Below, one piece after another: positions 53,888 through 64,000 of a stretch of 64,000 bases of DNA. Both the position numbers and the translations under genes were made by a program. The DNA is from Scytalidium lignicola. Its lineage: Eukaryota > Ascomycota > Leotiomycetes. The DNA is taken from positions 1-64,000 of the forward strand of contig NCSJ02000097.1 in NCBI GenBank assembly GCA_002812745.2, given 5' to 3'. Under the pieces are notes generated by a model. It was not told the origin of the DNA, did no database searches, and was given only the letters and a program-made list of their open reading frames with translations. The first letter of the stretch is position 1. Every line of letters starts with the position of its first letter.

Positions 53888-56549
53888 CAACATGAAACAC
53901 ATGTTGAACTGATAACGTTCGAATACTTATCCCTAGTAATGATATCGGGCATACCGAGAGCGGTATTTTCGGGTTAACTTTAAATATTGTAGCGCTTGTG
54001 ACTGTAACAAGACGTCCAGGTTAATAAAGATCTTTATGGTCCCATAATGTCATAAGCCATGGTCTCGAGGCGGGACGAAGTAGGGATGATGGAACAGCGA
54101 TAAGGTTGAGACAAGTGCCGGTACCGAAATGGGCAGTAGTTCTCTTCATCAGTTTGATCGGCCTTGAGTATTAGAAGTTGCACCCAAGAAACTATATTTG
54201 GCAAGTTAGATGGTTTCAGGAGACAGGAGGAGACTGTTGCCAAAGATGTGCCGCTTCAGCACGAAAGCATTGAAGAAAGAGCGGGTTTGTGTTCTCAATG
54301 ATATGCCGCGTAACACATCACGATAGGCCAGCGAGAAGATGCATCGTGTACTATACCTAGGGACGTAATTAAGTACACGGCAGGAAATAACACGAGGTCA
54401 GCTTAGAAGGCTATGGCACGCCATTGAGCTGAAGGAAGCTGCAGCAAAAAACCGGCCTGCACACACGCGTTCGTATAATATCAATGCCCTGCATTATTTA
54501 CAAACTTTACACTGAGTCTATCGAGTCACTTCCAATCTTTTTTTCAGGTAGTGGATCAAACCAGATCTTTCCCAGATCAGCCGACAAATTGGACGAGAAT
54601 GTATGCGAGCATCGGGGAAGTTTCTGTTTTCTGTTTTCTGTTTTCCACTTGTGTTTGGCGGCCATTGTTTTGCAACACTGGGAGCCGCAGCAGTTAGAAG
54701 TATGTAGTTAGCAGTAATGCGAGGCAGTTGGTGTTGCAGGTCCCTACATGATGTGCACCATTGTATCGGGACATCAGTGGCTGAGGAATTGCGTCACTAG
54801 GTCACTAGTTGTGCTGTCACTGACAATCACACTTGACGATCTGGACGATGTAACAGGATACGCAAGACAAGGAAGAAAGCAAGCAAATTGACGAAATGAT
54901 GTTCACTTTTGACTTCTGGCTTCGTAGTAAGTACTTCCGTACTTATTCCCAATTCGGGGCAGTTAACCACGTGATGTAAAGTACCCGTACCATCGAAGTT
55001 TTAAGGTCTCGCTTAATTTAGGTTGTGCCAGAATTATTGTGGCATTCAGGAGCTTTTATCCTAGTTGGTGCTGATTACCCCTCTATTTTGTATCCACTAG
55101 TCATTGGTACGGAGACGAGGATCAAAGAGCTCCAAGGAGATACACTTGAAGAAAGAAATACAGAGGTTGGCTAGTTACAGTTCAGTACTATGATGATTTA
55201 ACATAGACGATAAGACAAGTTTAGTATGCGTATTCCGTACTCCGTAGATGGCAGCTCAACAGAGCCATGGTAAATATTCATTTGGAAGGACTAATTACAC
55301 TGCGATCAAGTTACCGTAACGAGTAATAAACCCAGCAGGAGGTCATCGTAGCGTGCGTAGTTAGGACTGGAGATGATGGTGTGGCGCTGAAACACACGGA
55401 AAACAGGGCCCAGCAAGCACACGCAAGCGTGGGAGTACCACAGTATGGTACTTCGAAAGAACAAGCACGAAGAATACAATTTAGCATGAAGCGAAAGGTA
55501 TTTTCCAAGTACATCCGTATCCGTGTTGCACAGCCTCGATGTCAAGGGGCTACGGACCAGCCACCCTTTCAACCCACCAACCCACCAATCATTGCAGCCA
55601 CAGCGGAGCGCCTCCCAGCCCCACTTGCCCCTTCCTTCCCAGCCTCGGCTGACATTAGTGGCCCCAGGCACGGACGCACCAGTCTGAACCGGGCCTTCTA
55701 GACCTGCCGCTGGCCCTTTCTCTCCACAACTCGCGGTTACGTACTCAATGTCCAACACTTCGACAACTCCATCCTTTCCTTCGCACAATTCTCTCTCGCT
55801 CGCAAACCCTAAACTATCATTCAATCAGAGCGCGTGCATTTTGATTTGATTTAGAAAATCGTATATTATTACTAGAAGTCGACCAGTGCGTTGCACTCGG
55901 CCCGGCATTCTCGGGTCTGTCTTATCTGTCAGCAGCTGCCGCAGTCCAAAGTCCCCCAGCCTCCAGCCCCCCCAAACTGCTGCACCCGCCATCTTCTTCT
56001 CGCACCGCAACCGTTTCATCAACTCCCAGCCTGACACGATTCCTGTACTGCAATTAACCACTGACCGAAATACCAAGGAAGACGAGCACGCTTGGCACGG
56101 CTTCGACACGGCTTCTAGGAAACACATCCAATTTCCTCAGCCTTTTCCCTCTTTGTTTCTTCGATATACCTATCTCGAGCACAAATTTCTATCTTTCTAG
56201 TTTTATACCACCAGCAAATCCTCCCAGAGATAGACAGACAAACAGACGACAATCGACGACAAACNAAAACAAAAGAGACTACGCTTCACATTAAACTATG
56301 CCACCCTGGTCTTAGCTAAGAATAAACAACTTTACAGCACGGACCTAATTAAGCTGTAATTATATTTTACTTTCAGAGGATATACTCACCCTAAAACACA
56401 TTTTGGGTTCTGGCACTTTGGAACAGCAGACTTTCACGTCTAGGGTAGCAATTCCTTCTCTTCAACCATCACAATAACAGCAACAACCAGAGACGACCAT
56501 CTTTCCACCGGAGGCTCTTCGCCTCCACCTCTCTCTCTCCTTCCCCGTC
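53888..56549. other. Longest gene-free interval, upstream of the NIPA-type transporter
   Basis: 2.66 kb without a supported gene. The last 600 bp are CT-rich and probably contain the NIPA gene's promoter and 5' UTR (CT-rich block 56440-56549, N at 56265). A TTTCTG-type repeat lies at about 54625-54652. A 16-bp sequence at 54927-54942 recurs inverted at 6286-6301. A 172-codon minus-strand frame at 55306-55824 is unsupported. Confidence 0.5.
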
Positions 56550-58817
56550 ATGGATCACGCAGCGCAAGCGCTCCAGACGGCGCACCTCATTTATGCCCGA
56601 GCCAACTCCACCGATGCCTCCACGAATCCTATGACAAAGTCGAGACCTCCCGTCTACAAGGCCATTGGCATATCGCTCGCAATTGCATCCGGCTTGTTCA
56701 TCGGCATATCTTTCGTCCTGAAAAAAGTCGGCCTGCTCAAGGCCAACGAGAAGTACAATGAGGTCGCCGGCGAGGGTTATGGTTACCTCAAGAACGCATA
56801 CTGGTGGACGGGTATGACGCTCATGATCATCGGCGAGATCTGCAATTTCGTGGCCTATGCTTTTGTCGATGCCATCCTGGTGACGCCTCTGGGTGCGCTC
56901 TCCGTCGTCATCACCACCATTCTCTCTGCCATCTTCCTCAAGGAGCGATTGAGTCTGATTGGCAAAGTCGGTTGTTTCTTGTGCATTGTGGGCTCCGTGA
57001 TCATTGTCTTGAATGCGCCGGAAGAGGCCTCAGCAGCTACCATCCAGGAGATGCAGCACTTCGTAATTGCTCCGGGGTTCCTTTCGTATGCCGGTGTCAT
57101 CATTGTGGGCAGCATATTCGTGGCACTATGGGTTGCTCCACGATACGCGAAGAAGTCCATGTTGGTATATCTGTCGATATGCAGTCTCGTGGGAGGTCTC
57201 AGCGTGGTTGCCACACAAGGCCTCGGAGCTGCTATTGTCACACAGGTTGGAGGTACTCCTCAGTTCAATCAGTGGTTTTTATACGTCCTGCTAGTCTTCG
57301 TCATCTGTACGCTTGTGACGGAGATTATTTACCTAAATGTAAGTTCTCAAGACGAACGTTTCACTCTGATTGGAGTAAGTACGAATACTGACAACTATTA
57401 TTTACAGAAAGCTCTAAACCTGTTTAATGCTGCACTAGTAACGCCAACGTACTATGTCTTTTTCACCAGCTCAACCATTGTCACGTCAGCAATTCTCTTC
57501 AGGGGTTTCAAGGGCACAGTTACGTCCATTATCAGCGTAGTAATGGGTTTTTTCGTCATCTGTGCTGGAGTGATTCTCCTCCAACTCTCAAAATCAGCCA
57601 AGGATGTTCCAGACGCGGCCGTTTTCAAGGGCGATCTAGACCAGGTCCGAACAATCGCTGAGCAGGAGCAACCCGAATATGAACCAAAAGCAGACTCAAT
57701 TCGAGGTGCTGCAGCTATTGTCCGCAGGATATCTACGGTGAGACAGAGGCACGAACTAGAAGAAGCTCGTCGACTGCATGAGGAGCGGTTGGCCTCTCTT
57801 GAACCTATCGGCGAAAACGAGCAGATTGAATGGGACGGCCTTCGAAGACGGAGAACAACAATTGGTACGCGCTCAAGCATACGCTCGAGAGGAAACTCAA
57901 GCGTCTATCCATTCTCCGAGTATACCGCCAATACACCAACTCCCCATCCACCTCTTGGCATGTCCCGGTTCCCTACAGATGCAGATTCAGATCATGACGT
58001 TGAAAGCCGCCCTGGCACTGCATCGTTCTTTGGTTCAATCCGGGGTATCATACCTGGCCGCCTCAGCGCCGCCAGTGGCATCATGCCCAGTATTCAAAGC
58101 CCCATGCATCCCGTACCCCTCACTGAAATTGCTATTCCAGGCTTTAAGCAGGAAGAGTACGGCGGTAACCGTCATCATACCTTCGGTGTTCCAACCGATT
58201 TCCGTGAACAGAAAACAGAGTATCTGGGCGCCGGAGGAGAGCGCCATATCCATTACCCAGATGAGATAGCAAGCCAGCGAAGCCCAAGTCGGAATAGTAC
58301 TCTCCATCCCCCACCTACGCCTCCACCGCATACTACCAAACGGACATTCTCATTTCAGAACATACTTAGGAGAAACTCTCCACAGCCACCAGAACCTCAA
58401 GACGATGGATCACCTAATCACAAGAAAGGATTAGGTTCTAGAAAGAGTAGCAATACCGCCACGGCCCAGCGGGGGGCCACAGAGGAGGAAAGATTAGGTC
58501 TGGTAAAAGGGGATACTAGAACTGGAAGGGAACCAAGGGATGATAACGAGTACGAGCGAGTGGATGAGGACGAGGACGATTATACTAGTGGTGATGAGGA
58601 TTGGATGGCGGATGATAAACCGCGCTATGCAAGTCCCCCTAGGGATCCTGGAAATAGGGGGTTAACGCCACCGAGACAAAGGTCGAAAGAACAAGATAAG
58701 GAGGCCGAGGCCGAGGCTGAGAAGGACCGATATGATGAGCAACGAAGAAGATGGGATGGTGGTGATGGTGATCCGCCTCCTCCTTTTGAGGACGGTAGAG
58801 GCGGAGCGTTTATTTAG
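56550..58817 (+). CDS. NIPA-type magnesium transporter with long cytoplasmic tail
   Basis: NIPA-family proteins are nine-helix carriers of the DMT superfamily that move Mg2+ across plasma or endosomal membranes. Two exons, 56550-57338 and 57408-58817, give 732 residues. The frame is also open through the 69-nt intron (57339-57407), but homology requires IIYLNKALNLFNAALVTPTYY at the join. Transmembrane segments fill residues about 35-345: YKAIGISLAIASGLFIGISF, then ICNFVAYAFVDAILVTPLGA and LSVVITTILSAIFLKERLSL, all typical of the family. The C-terminal 380 residues are cytoplasmic and disordered: a charged helix (RQRHELEEARRLHEERLASL), then Pro/Ser-rich and acidic stretches (DEDEDDYTSGDEDW). 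Such long tails are common in fungal members. The substrate is assigned by family only. Confidence 0.9.
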   Translation: MDHAAQALQTAHLIYARANSTDASTNPMTKSRPPVYKAIGISLAIASGLFIGISFVLKKVGLLKANEKYNEVAGEGYGYLKNAYWWTGMTLMIIGEICNFVAYAFVDAILVTPLGALSVVITTILSAIFLKERLSLIGKVGCFLCIVGSVIIVLNAPEEASAATIQEMQHFVIAPGFLSYAGVIIVGSIFVALWVAPRYAKKSMLVYLSICSLVGGLSVVATQGLGAAIVTQVGGTPQFNQWFLYVLLVFVICTLVTEIIYLNVSSQDERFTLIGVSTNTDNYYLQKALNLFNAALVTPTYYVFFTSSTIVTSAILFRGFKGTVTSIISVVMGFFVICAGVILLQLSKSAKDVPDAAVFKGDLDQVRTIAEQEQPEYEPKADSIRGAAAIVRRISTVRQRHELEEARRLHEERLASLEPIGENEQIEWDGLRRRRTTIGTRSSIRSRGNSSVYPFSEYTANTPTPHPPLGMSRFPTDADSDHDVESRPGTASFFGSIRGIIPGRLSAASGIMPSIQSPMHPVPLTEIAIPGFKQEEYGGNRHHTFGVPTDFREQKTEYLGAGGERHIHYPDEIASQRSPSRNSTLHPPPTPPPHTTKRTFSFQNILRRNSPQPPEPQDDGSPNHKKGLGSRKSSNTATAQRGATEEERLGLVKGDTRTGREPRDDNEYERVDEDEDDYTSGDEDWMADDKPRYASPPRDPGNRGLTPPRQRSKEQDKEAEAEAEKDRYDEQRRRWDGGDGDPPPPFEDGRGGAFI
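57339..57407 (+). other. In-frame, stop-free 69-nt intron in the NIPA gene
   Basis: Donor GTAAGT, acceptor TTTACAG, with ACTGAC-type branch sequence about 17 nt before the acceptor. The length is a multiple of three and the intron has no stop codon in the coding frame. Retention would insert 23 residues (starting VSSQDERFTLIG) into the loop before KALNLFN. Confidence 0.85.
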
Positions 58818-59562
58818 GAGTTTTGGTGAACACAAGGCGTTTCCGGCAGGCTTTTGAACCTTTAGCGATTTTTGTCTATATTGCTCTGTTTTCTCCCCGT
58901 TTATTCCCACCGGCTGGGCTAGGGAATTTGAAAGGAACAGAACGGGACGGACGATGTGTGCTCTCACACTGCTTTATAGAAGAGACACACAGCATGCACC
59001 CCTGACATTATTCAACGCACACACGCACGCAACGACATTCTGTACTATATAACGACTAAAAAATGAGGATGCAACTGATAAGGCGCAAAAGGGAGGGGCG
59101 GTTGGTTCATCATCATTATAATATATTTGGTTTTTGCATCAACGGTCATTGTAAACTTGGGGAAACTGTATACACGGGGGGGGTGGGGTTTAAACATCTT
59201 GCATATACCATTTGTTTGTCATGTTATGTGTGTTATATATATACCCATAGACAAATAGCTGGTTTCAAGGATTCATGAAATATAATGTTAAATGCATATA
59301 TCTATCTTAATATTTATTGCTATGCGTCGTCCTATGAATAATGATATCAATGTTAATCAGAACTTGACGACTGAGGAGATATTAGGTATTATTGCTTCAA
59401 TTGAGGTTCGTTGTATCCTGATTCTAATATAAAATCTTCATTTCAACAAAAGNAAAAAATCCAGATATACTATCTCCCACACGGTTTTCAAGACTTCATA
59501 AAATTATATTTTTCTCGTAACATATACACACACACAAAAAAAAACAAAAAGATATATCATCA
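58818..59562. other. Intergenic between convergent genes
   Basis: 3' flanks of the NIPA gene and the DUF3445 gene; G and T runs, N at 59453 beside an A run. No gene supported. Confidence 0.5.
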
Positions 59563-61120
59563 TCAGTAAGGATATTGCTTCTCTTCCTCCTCCTTACTTA
59601 AATCCAGTCCGGCATCAATCTGCTCCTGATGTTTCTTATCCAAATACTCAAGCAACACATCCCCATACGTCGCCTTCCCCTTGTACTTACTCACATCATC
59701 CCCCCAACTGCGCACCGCGCTCGCCAATCTTCCGGGAACATAAGGTTCCTCGCAGATCTCGGTGATCGGATGGAAGTAGGTGCGAACGGTGAAGACCACG
59801 CCGCCGGAGCGAGGGAGCCGTCGCAGGCTCTGGCGCTCGGAGCGGAAGTAGTGGTTTTTGATGGGCTTGTCTTTTTCGGAGGTGAACCAGCCCATGGAAC
59901 CTGGTGCGCCGTCTTCAGAACCGATGCTGTGGGACCAAGGGAGGGAGTCGTCGACTTGGATGAAGTAATTGTTCTGGGGAGGTGGTATTACATGTTAGTA
60001 TAATCCATCTCTTTAGTAAGAGAATAAAAAAGGAGGAGCACTAAAAAAAGGAGGAAAGAAATAATGCGTACCCGTTGTACAGGTCCATTAGGTTGAACTC
60101 TCTTGAAAAAGTTCAACATGCCCTTCTCCAACTTCTCCTTGAATCCAGGCACATCACCCGACGTATGGATCTCACTGAGCGGCATCCCCCATTTATCCTC
60201 CAGTCTCCAGAACCCAGCCAACAAGATCGCTCCCGCTAGCAAATAATACTGGCCATCCTCCTTCTCGAACATGATAGCCAAATCATCCTGGACCATTCGC
60301 GCTGCCATTTGCATGGGGTCTTCCTTGAGCGGTCGCTCGATGATGTTGAAGCTCTCGCCTGTGACGAGATTGTCCATGCCTACGGGAGTGGCTTTGTACA
60401 GTGAGGGATAGCGCTGCGGGAGGTAGGAGCAGAATTCCTCGAGGAGTTCGACGGCGCCGTCGAAGACTGAGGGGTCGGTTCTACAGCATTTGGAGCCGCG
60501 CTCCTCAATTCGACGGGCTTTATCGGCGTGGAATTTCAAGTAGTGGTTATCGAGTTCTAAGGGAGCGGTTCATGGATTAGCAAAAAGAATGATGTGTGTG
60601 GAAGGATTGTAGTAGGATGTTGGTTCAAAATGGAAATGGGAGGGTTACCTATCCATTCATTCCAGTTCATGCTGCGGACTCCCATGGTAATGTGGTAGGG
60701 ACCCCATCTGAAAGGACGATATGGGTGTGGCTTGGTCTTGTAAACGTCCCAGTTCGGCGCTGGGACGGCTGGCGGGCGNTTTGAAGTCTACTGGGACCCA
60801 TTCTATAGAAAGGAAAACTTCTCAGTAACGATCTTAATCGAAGATGCTATTCCAGGGCAGAGGTACAAACCTCCTGGTTTCCTTGGAGGAGCCTTGAAAC
60901 TCGGCTTCTCTAGATCTGGAGTACTTGGTCGAGCGGGTGTCTGTTTTTTGAATGCTCGGACGAAGCGACTGAGGAGTAATACGGAGAGAGAGAAAATAGC
61001 CGCGACGTATACGAAGTTCTTGGGATTACTGGCAATTGCTTGAAAGGCTGGACGTGAAGTCGCATACTTATTCGCCTGGTCCATCCATGCGCGACAATGC
61101 GCAACCATTTTATCTTTCAT
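59563..61120 (-). CDS. DUF3445 protein, haem-dependent oxidative N-demethylase-like
   Basis: Four exons: 61120-60871, 60802-60649, 60556-60072 and 59973-59563; 432 residues once a spurious base is ignored. Residues about 35-55 form one transmembrane helix (FVYVAAIFSLSVLLLSRFV) that would anchor the enzyme domain. The domain matches the DUF3445 (HDOD-like) family: PYRPFRWGPYHITMGVRSMN, then WNEWIELDNHYLKFH and RIEERGSKC. Further on are MVQDDLAIMFEKEDGQYYLL, AGFWRLEDKWGMPLSEIHTS and NNYFIQVDDSLPW. Bacterial relatives oxidatively demethylate small amines using haem; the fungal substrate is not known to me. The N at 60779 in exon 2 adds one base, and the frame needed by the family resumes when it is dropped (DFK then RPPAVPAPNWDVY). 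Start: the ATG at 61120; a TTG further upstream was rejected. Confidence 0.85.
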
Positions 61121-62119
61121 CTTGAGAAGCAAAAAACCACAACCCGTCCGGGTCTAGACTTGAGGTGGGAGCACAACGTAACAACAAGAGAGCAAATATA
61201 TATGAATTGGGTATAATTAGGAAAGGAAAGCCTGCATACTTATTCTTTGTGCCACACTAAAGCGCGTGTGTCCTTACCGAAGAGAGAGAGACATATATAT
61301 ATCTGTGTGTGTCTGATGTATGTATGTATGTATTCCATATGTAGCCGCAAGTATGTACCGGCTATGTGTCGTGCTATGATGGAAGCAGATAAAATTGATA
61401 AGTCGTTGGCGTTTCCCAGCAGAAACCAGGCAATGAGGGGTCGGGATGGAGTCGCTCTTATCGCCCTGGATTTGCTTTCCTCATCGGGTAAAGGATGGGC
61501 GCTATCAAACTATCCCAGAGTTGCCCCTCAGTCCTTTTGCCGCCACGGCGAAGAGAGACTGCTTGTGTATATCCAATCCTGCCTACTGCCTCGTTGGGGA
61601 AGTCGAGGGAAGACCTTTAAAAGGGAACTCTTCTCTCTGCTTTCTGCTACAGCCGTCGTGCAAGTCCTCTTTCGGGCCATAACAGCCGTTGCGGGCACTT
61701 TGTTCCTTTTCCATCATCGTTTTTTCAACAGATGTCAGGCCATGTGTGGGGAAAGTCTATGATCATGATCCGCAATATAGACATGGGCAGGTCAAAGAAG
61801 ATAAATCCATATACGGAGATCATTGACAAAGTTGCTTTCATTACAATACAAAACAGAAGAAGGTGAGGGTCGGTTGTAATTTCGTGGAAGGCGTTCGAAG
61901 CCTCAGGCAAGTAAACGTTCTTCTAAGGCATCTACAACTTGGAGTTACACTCTAGGGCAAGAAACACATCCAAGTCCCTTATATTAGAAGAATTCCCTTT
62001 TACATTCTTTTCGTAAGTAATCTATTTTATATTTATTTGTACACCGTCAGTGGGAATAGTGATCAATCAGACCCAAACACCTAATCTGCCATGAAATATC
62101 ATCAAGCGTTTCATCATCG
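61121..62119. other. Intergenic with microsatellites, upstream of the DUF3445 gene
   Basis: Holds the DUF3445 promoter and NAF1 3' flank. Short GA, TA, GT and GTAT repeats occur at 61281-61334. A 171-codon plus-strand frame at 61247-61762 runs through these repeats and has no support. Confidence 0.5.
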
Positions 62120-64000
62120 CTATATATTCCCACCCGGTTGCCCTGGTTGATTCCACTGGTTTGCCGTATTGGCTGGCTGCCCACCAGGGAAGAAGGCGGG
62201 ATTAATGAATGCTCCACTTGGTAAAGATACAGTAGGGGTCATATTAGGCCATCCGTGCTGTGGATTCGGATATGGCTGTTGATATGGCTGTTGTTGCTGT
62301 TGCGGTTGCTGTTGCTGTTGGAAAGGAGGTTGTGGAGGATACTGCTGCCATAACTGCGGCTGTTGCGGCGAGTATGGAGTCTGTGGCGACGGAAAGAAGT
62401 TTGGAGGAGGTATTGGCATCCCCTGTGGTGGCATGGAATATCCTCTTCCTTGAGACGTTGGTGGCATGAAGTTTCCAATTGGAAGTTGAGGTGGTTGTGC
62501 ATATGGAGAGCCTTGAGGCTGGGAATAACCGCTACCGCCACCACGGCGGTCCTGGAAATGTCCTCTCCCACCACGATCACCACCTCGTCCTCGGCCTCCT
62601 CGGTCTCTTCCTCGGTCTCCTCGCCCTCTACCACCGTTGAATTGTTCTCTATTCCGTCCTCCACGATTTGAATTTTCACTACGATTAGGATACGGGCTCT
62701 CCTGAGGCGCTTCACTCCTACCAACGGCCTCTGCATACCCAGCTGGTCTTGCTAGAGTCTTGTACGGTCCATCTTCATCCCCATCGTCATAGCTCAAGCC
62801 TCCACCTTCATTGGAGGTACTATGACTCTGTTGTAATGGATGAGGTCCGCGGCCCGACGCCCCGCCCTGTTGTGCCTTCCCACCTCTTCTCTCCTGTCTC
62901 TTTTGCTTCAGCCTGCGCTTATGTTCCATCTCTGCCTCGTCATCAGAAAACTCCATTTCTTCATCGCCAATCTCTTCATCATGCAAGTTCGATGCATCTG
63001 ATCCCTTGTAGGACTTTAGGGCCTGGGTAAAAACGAACGTTGAATGCTGCTCTGAATACAAAACTGTCGTTCCAACTGCAAGTCCAGCTTCTGTAATATC
63101 AGCTTCGGTAGAAAATCTTACGCAGTATAGTGGTTGTTCCACTCGGCCTAAGGTTTCTGATACGACTCCTATCACAGTTCTATCCGCTAAGCACAAAACC
63201 GACCCGCTCTCGAGAACCCTGTACTCGCCAGAAGTTTTGGCCTTGATGAGAACAATGCCCTCAACGATCGCTTCAACATCCCCTAACTCGATAATAGGCA
63301 TTTCTAAAGTGATTGTAACATCCGGCTTAGGAATAACTTCTTCCGGTACCTCATTTTTCGTCCTTAACTGTGCGCCTGCACCTTTGGTTCCTTTTGAGCC
63401 ACCTTCATCATCCGAACCTCCATCTCCCTCCATTAATATCCTGGCCTGTTCCTCTGGTGTGAGAAGTGTATATGCATTGCCCTCTTCATCACTATCTTCC
63501 GAAGAACTATCGTCCGATGATGAATCGTCTGAGGATGATTCATATGGTGACGAGTCTATTTCCCATTCAGGATTCCCTCCTTCGTCTCCTTCGCCTCCTT
63601 CGCCAGTCTGCACTGTTGCTGTCTGTTCAGTGGCAGCAGTTGCAACATGTCTCTCAAGTAGAGATTCCAGTGCATGAGTGAGTGGAAGAGGACTTTGCGT
63701 CATGTCTGTCATATCTGTATCCTCTACTGCGGCAGCTTTACCAGAAGCGCTTGCATCTGAGACCTTCTGCGACGTCTCCTCTCCATTAACCCCGTTTGAA
63801 GCATTGTCTCCGTTCTGCATATGGGCATCGGTCTCCTTGGAATCTGCCTGGTTGGAGTTGTTCCCCACACTTTGCGTATTGAGACCAGCTTCCTCTGAGC
63901 TAACAACGACACTGACATCTACAGTGGTTGGCGGTTGCTCTGAAATATCCACTTCCATTGAATCTTCATTTGTGTTTGGCTGCGTCTGCTTAGATACAGG
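62120..64000 (-). CDS. NAF1: Naf1, H/ACA snoRNP assembly factor (5' end beyond window)
   Basis: Naf1 binds nascent H/ACA RNPs (with Cbf5, Nop10, Nhp2) and is later replaced by Gar1. The frame runs from the stop at 62120 to the window edge without interruption. The first visible ATG is at 63958, but the frame continues to the edge, so the gene is probably cut. The Gar1-like beta-barrel domain is clear: PDVTITLEMPIIELGDVEAI, then GIVLIKAKTSGEYRVLESGS, VIGVVSETLGRVEQPLYCVR and VLYSEQHSTFVFTQALKSYK. An acidic, Ser-rich region precedes it (SSDDSSSDDSSSEDSDEE). After it come a basic helix (EMEHKRRLKQKRQERRGG), an RGG-type region (GGRGRGDRGRDRGGRGRGGD) and a Pro/Gln-rich tail (QPPFQQQQQPQQQQQPYQQP). 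This order is characteristic of fungal Naf1. Confidence 0.93.
   Translation of the reverse strand, partial: PVSKQTQPNTNEDSMEVDISEQPPTTVDVSVVVSSEEAGLNTQSVGNNSNQADSKETDAHMQNGDNASNGVNGEETSQKVSDASASGKAAAVEDTDMTDMTQSPLPLTHALESLLERHVATAATEQTATVQTGEGGEGDEGGNPEWEIDSSPYESSSDDSSSDDSSSEDSDEEGNAYTLLTPEEQARILMEGDGGSDDEGGSKGTKGAGAQLRTKNEVPEEVIPKPDVTITLEMPIIELGDVEAIVEGIVLIKAKTSGEYRVLESGSVLCLADRTVIGVVSETLGRVEQPLYCVRFSTEADITEAGLAVGTTVLYSEQHSTFVFTQALKSYKGSDASNLHDEEIGDEEMEFSDDEAEMEHKRRLKQKRQERRGGKAQQGGASGRGPHPLQQSHSTSNEGGGLSYDDGDEDGPYKTLARPAGYAEAVGRSEAPQESPYPNRSENSNRGGRNREQFNGGRGRGDRGRDRGGRGRGGDRGGRGHFQDRRGGGSGYSQPQGSPYAQPPQLPIGNFMPPTSQGRGYSMPPQGMPIPPPNFFPSPQTPYSPQQPQLWQQYPPQPPFQQQQQPQQQQQPYQQPYPNPQHGWPNMTPTVSLPSGAFINPAFFPGGQPANTANQWNQPGQPGGNI

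Noticed and set aside
55306..55824. 172-codon minus-strand open frame upstream of the NIPA gene
   Set aside because: No recognisable domain, irregular composition, and located in CT/GC-rich promoter-like DNA.
56804..57391. 195-codon open frame inside the NIPA gene in another frame
   Set aside because: Shadow of the transporter; Cys/His-rich translation typical of an off-frame read of hydrophobic codons.
61247..61762. 171-codon plus-strand open frame
   Set aside because: Runs through GA, TA, GT and GTAT microsatellites; no family resemblance.

Overview
The window comes from a filamentous ascomycete (Pezizomycotina). Leotiomycetes is my best guess from protein flavour, but that is an inference. 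Evidence: most genes carry several short introns (about 48-172 nt, GT..AG, often with a visible CTAAC/CTGAC branch site), intergenic gaps run from 0.3 to 2.7 kb, genes lie on both strands without operons, and the proteins are fungal or eukaryotic housekeeping families. I see no bacterial or viral genes, no rRNA, no CRISPR array and no intact transposon, and I recognised no tRNA.

Layout. 1-264: 3' end of LSM4. 704-2573: PPR protein. 3413-5988: two unfamiliar genes on the minus strand (a Cys-rich protein and a four-helix membrane protein). 8676-10476: septin of the Cdc3/AspB class, followed by a 2.3-kb gene-free stretch. 12738-14543: DHA1 drug-type MFS transporter. 16388-16900: small cupin. 18089-19243: TMEM33/Pom33 membrane protein. 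20087-21492: CTDK-I cyclin CTK2. 21843-22808: palmitoyl-protein thioesterase. 23963-25543: FHA protein of the Tos4 type. 26301-26591: small protein. 27249-30929: large protein with ten copies of a 34-residue FRYNEPDG repeat. 31630-36840: listerin LTN1. 37224-38687: Cak1/Csk1-like kinase. 39235-42203: endocytic F-BAR/muniscin SYP1. 43063-45767 and 46058-48373: BIR1 and MAD1, tail to tail. 49136-50818: TAM41. 51683-52561: Mpv17/PMP22 family. 52843-53887: CENP-B/psq HTH protein without a transposase domain. 56550-58817: NIPA-type Mg2+ transporter. 59563-61120: DUF3445 haem-dependent demethylase-like protein. 62120-64000: NAF1, cut by the window end.

Most genes serve core functions: RNA metabolism (LSM4, NAF1, CTK2), mitochondria (PPR, TAM41, probably the repeat protein), mitosis (BIR1, MAD1, perhaps the CAK-like kinase), protein quality control (LTN1), cell cortex and endocytosis (septin, SYP1). 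The MFS transporter and cupin sit in the sparsest stretch and look like the accessory part.

The sequence contains isolated N characters, most of them next to homopolymer runs. Two fall in coding exons (37878 and 60779) and each shifts the reading frame by one base. I treat both genes as intact genes with assembly errors. Exon boundaries below were worked out by hand from splice signals, phase and family conservation, with no transcript data. Several plausible upstream starts turned out not to be ATG and were discarded.
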